From Gnetum montanum (Eukaryota > Streptophyta > Gnetopsida > Gnetales > Gnetaceae): a stretch of 21,210 nt of DNA. The stretch's first letter is position 1, and every line of letters begins with the position of its first letter. Made by a program: the position numbers and the translations under genes. The notes under the pieces are model-generated. The model was not told the origin of the DNA, searched no databases, and saw nothing but the letters and a program-made list of their open reading frames with translations. The stretch is taken from the NCBI GenBank assembly GCA_015680685.1, contig MNCI01014977.1, positions 1-21,210 on the forward strand. The letters are read 5' to 3'. Positions 18,995-21,210 of this stretch are shown here, piece after piece.

Positions 18995-19016
18995 GCCAAC
19001 AATTCATGACTCATCA

Positions 19017-19028
19017 TACCCCCACGAC
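19017..19028 (-). promoter_or_regulatory. Polypurine tract of element D
   Basis: GTCGTGGGGGTA on the minus strand abuts the LTR start at 19016. This is the expected site for plus-strand priming. The corresponding tract in C (about 13732-13739) has decayed. Confidence 0.7.
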
Positions 19029-19208
19029 TAAATGAAAACTCATCATCAAGTTAAAGTGAGAACAAGATCCATTGATTACACAGTGGATAGGTATGGAATT
19101 ATTGATTGACTAGAATGGATTCATGCTGCAGTGTGGAATTAGAACAAAATTGAGATAGAACACGAAGAATGCAAAAGAAAATTCTATAACTACAAAATTG
19201 GGTGGAAC

Positions 19209-19975
19209 TCATGTAGTTCCTGGTGGTGGTGGCTCCTCGATGGGTGCCTTCCCTTGTCTTGCGCTCCAGGTCTTGGGATTTGATGGCATTGAAGTATAGC
19301 CTGGAGTTTCTCCTCTTGTAAGGCCTTGAGTGCCTTGGCGTGCATGTAAGTTTGCGCTTGTGCCATAGAGGCATCCCAGTCAGCCTTCTCTTTTTCTTCC
19401 GCCACCCTTTTATTCTCTGTCAACATTTTATTGAGTTGCTTAGTTCTAAAAGTTTCCATCTTGTTCTAAGCAACCTTTGGCCCTATATTTGAAAGGTTTA
19501 ATACTTCTGAAATGGCTTGAACAGAGAAATCAATAGTCACACCACAAATGTTAACTGTGGTGCCTTCTTCTTTGTTGTGCCAAAATTGGTACATTTCCCC
19601 TAAGTACCAGGCACTACTTTTAGAGAGGGTAGGCCATAATGGGGACCCTTTGAGGTGATCCCTAATAGCCTCTGGAGCAAATTCTATGAAAGGTACAAAG
19701 TTTAATTCCATGATCACTGCAGTTAATATGGACCTTTCATGGATGGCCTGCACACAATCTTGAGGCAACGTGAGATGTCGTCCCTGTTCACACACTACAG
19801 CAGCTCCTCCTTCTACCTACCTTGATTGTATAGTGGCAAGGTCTTCTTGATGGATACTAAATGATTATTCTTCCTGCTCTGCATGTTGTTCGATAGGAAC
19901 TTGTCCTTCACCTCTCCTAGGTTGCTTGATCACACCTTGAGTAGGACCTTCCTGTTGTCTACATTTTGGGACCAT
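19209..19975 (-). pseudogene. ORF of element D, short homologue of the C ORF
   Basis: From the ATG at 19975 one frame runs to 19190 with three internal stops (TAA after AEQEE, TAG after TIQSR, TAG after GPKVA). It has a Gln/Arg-rich N-terminus, then LNFVPFIEFAP, LKGSPLWP, AWYLGEMYQFW and VNICGVTIDFSVQAISEVLNL (about 19720-19490), which aligns with 10920-11160 of C. A Lys/Glu/Ala coiled-coil-like segment (19459-19290) follows. A late frameshift restores a Pro-rich end, EEPPPPGTT, at a TGA at 19211-19209, like PPLTGTI in C. The middle and most of the coiled coil of C are missing, so D carries an internal deletion. Function unknown. Confidence 0.7.
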
Positions 19976-19981
19976 CTGCAA
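19973..19981 (-). promoter_or_regulatory. Splice-acceptor-like site joined to the ORF start (D)
   Basis: On the minus strand GATTGCAG directly precedes ATG (19975-19973), in the same position and context as at 10638-10646 in element C. Confidence 0.5.
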
Positions 19982-21170
19982 TCACACGGGACCAATCATT
20001 AGTAAGGTTGTTACCAAAGTTAGGTTATACCTTACTACTTGCCTTAGTGAATTTCCTTTATCTCCATGTGACGTAATTAAAATGTCCCCAAAAGATTATA
20101 ATATTTAATCCTCTTTGCTTAGGTGGTTTCCAAATCTAGTTTCCTGGTATAACTAAGGAGATGAAATTTTTTTTGGCACATTTATCCTTAATTTTATAAC
20201 TAATTAACCTTAATAATGTCCTTTGAGTGATGAAAAATTTCAAAAAAATTATGCACTATTTGGCATGTGCCCCTCCCCCATGACTAAGCTGAACACTTTG
20301 AGTTCAAGTAGGTTCAAACGGAATGAAAATCGGAGTACCAGCGAGCGAGTTATGGATATGAAAGCAAGGGACACGCAATTGTGAGTTATAGAGAAGAATT
20401 TGAAAAACTTCCCTTGCGTGAACAATTTCAATTGATGTTGATTAGTGTAGGGGGGTTGCATATATATATATTTTTGGGATGCGATATTGCATACGCAATA
20501 GCACAGATGCGATGGGGTACTTTATAGAATGCACCGAATTTTTAATATTTTTCTAAAATTAAATGATGTAAACTAAGGACATCTGGACTATTGTTAAAGG
20601 GTTCCAGGGTGATTCAAATAGTTCTGAAGGCACAAAAATTATAATGGTGTGAAATTTATCAATAAGGACCTCGGATGATAAGGGAGAGAAAAAGGCTATG
20701 TGATGGTTCGTAGGAATGTTTGAATTAGAGGGATAGAAATAAGGGAAAGAATATCTTTGACAATACGCTAAGGGAAATAGATGATGTGCAGAAGATGTGT
20801 TATGAGTGCAAATTACAAAAATTATGCAAGTGGGTCCTCCCCAAAGTAGGTTCCAACCTATAATGCCCTTGCGTAACCACACTTAAAAATGTCCATAGGC
20901 ACTAGAAGGGTTAAATGTAATCCACACTGGTTCCACAAAACACACACATTTAAGTATCACCAAAATAAGGTAAGAATTCTACGCTACACGATACCCAAGC
21001 TACAATTACATGAACAGTGAGATGAGATAGACTATAGAAGGGATTGTAGAGATTAGGACATGAGGTAACTGACCCAAGGCACAATGAATCCTACGTGTAA
21101 GGCATGATTAATGTGTCATTAATCTATCGTTCCAAGATCAGGACCAAGTCCATTCCTCGGATCAATAACA
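19982..21170 (-). other. Leader of element D
   Basis: Non-coding on the minus strand. Positions 20877-20828 (ACGCAAGGGC... to GACCCACTTGCAT) align with 9860-9910 of element C. The quasi-palindromic block follows at 20516-20475, then a TA microsatellite (20472-20460). Short ORFs in this stretch have no recognisable content. The order of blocks here is the reference used to judge the inverted segment in C. Confidence 0.65.
20475..20516. repeat. Quasi-palindromic leader block of element D
   Basis: TATTGC (20485-20490) pairs with GCAATA (20495-20500), flanked by GCGAT words on both sides. The same GATAT/GCAATA vocabulary occurs in U3 of the same element (18922-18994). Confidence 0.65.
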
Positions 21171-21210
21171 CCGCATTGTTTCATCCCATGATGAGCGACT
21201 ATGAGAGTAC
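21171..21210 (-). repeat. 5' LTR end of element D and adjoining PBS position
   Basis: On the minus strand GTAC...CGCTCATCA ends at 21189, matching the ends of the two other LTRs of this family. It is followed at once by TGGGATGAAACAATGCGG, which begins with the TGG expected of a primer-binding site. I could not name the tRNA. Only 22 bases of the LTR are in the window. Confidence 0.65.

Larger units (their letters stand above)
18153..19016 (-). repeat. 3' LTR of element D, 864 bp
   Basis: On the minus strand it starts TGATGAGT (19016) and ends ACTCATCA (18153), eight-base perfect inverted ends. It contains TATAAATA (18906-18899) and AATAAA (18704-18699). The last part, with GTAGGGGTACCTCG, aligns with the end of LTR C, while most of the rest is diverged, so C and D belong to different subfamilies. 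Confidence 0.88.
18153..21210 (-). mobile_element. Element D: non-autonomous LTR retroelement
   Basis: On the minus strand this gives a 5' LTR end (from 21210 to 21189, cut by the window edge), an internal region (21188-19017, about 2.17 kb) and a 3' LTR (19016-18153). The internal region holds a leader, one ORF and a polypurine tract, with no gag, RT or integrase motif. Three in-frame stops in about 260 codons, against many in C, suggest that it is younger. It is inserted in one copy of a duplicated 75-bp sequence. It would need enzymes from another element. Confidence 0.75.

Noticed and set aside
19099-19374. Minus-strand 91-codon ORF starting MPLWHKRK
   Set aside because: An out-of-frame shadow of the coiled-coil segment of the element D ORF.

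Overview
This window looks like plant nuclear DNA made almost entirely of decayed retroelements. I found no host gene, rRNA, tRNA, CRISPR array or bacterial feature. The plant assignment rests on four things: Ty3/gypsy pol of the Athila-like kind (FMDDF and FLDGYS boxes), a Ty1/copia primer-binding site of the initiator-methionine tRNA type, a LINE whose ORF1 carries a DUF4283-like domain, and sequence decay that fits loss of methylated CAG/CTG sites. A seed plant with a large, old repeat fraction is likely; the species cannot be told from the sequence.

Layout. 1-1335 (+): gag C-terminus to protease of a gypsy element (copy A). About 1336-3610 (-): a GC-rich L1-type LINE with ORF1 and the endonuclease half of ORF2, but no reverse transcriptase. 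About 3615-8660 (+): a second copy of the same gypsy family (copy B), with gag, protease, RT, RNase H and integrase ending at a purine-rich tract; pol stays in one frame for 3.2 kb yet carries about 38 stops. 8661-9540: AT-rich non-coding DNA. About 9540-14675 (+): element C, with a leader containing a 229-bp inverted repeat, a splice-acceptor-like site, a long broken ORF (plant-transposon-like domain plus coiled coil) and a 936-bp LTR. 14676-15911 (-): a Ty1/copia fragment (gag, PBS, LTR) cut at its zinc knuckle by the LTR of C. 15912-18152: AT-rich DNA with a 70-bp tandem repeat, a 75-bp duplication and an unidentified, possibly coding minus strand. 18153-21210 (-): element D, a smaller and less decayed relative of C with 3' LTR, polypurine tract, ORF, leader and the first bases of its 5' LTR.

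How the parts relate. C and D share LTR ends (TGATGAG...CTCATCA), the TATA and AATAAA layout, a quasi-palindromic block in U3 and another in the leader, a TGCAG acceptor directly before the ATG, and a homologous ORF. D has only about 2.2 kb between its LTRs and no pol, so it is a non-autonomous LTR element whose only product is this ORF. Whether C is a similar element next to B, or the 3' ORF and LTR of B itself, is the main open question. A technical warning: the long inverted repeat in C is bounded exactly by two single N bases, and comparison with D suggests that the segment between them is in the wrong orientation.
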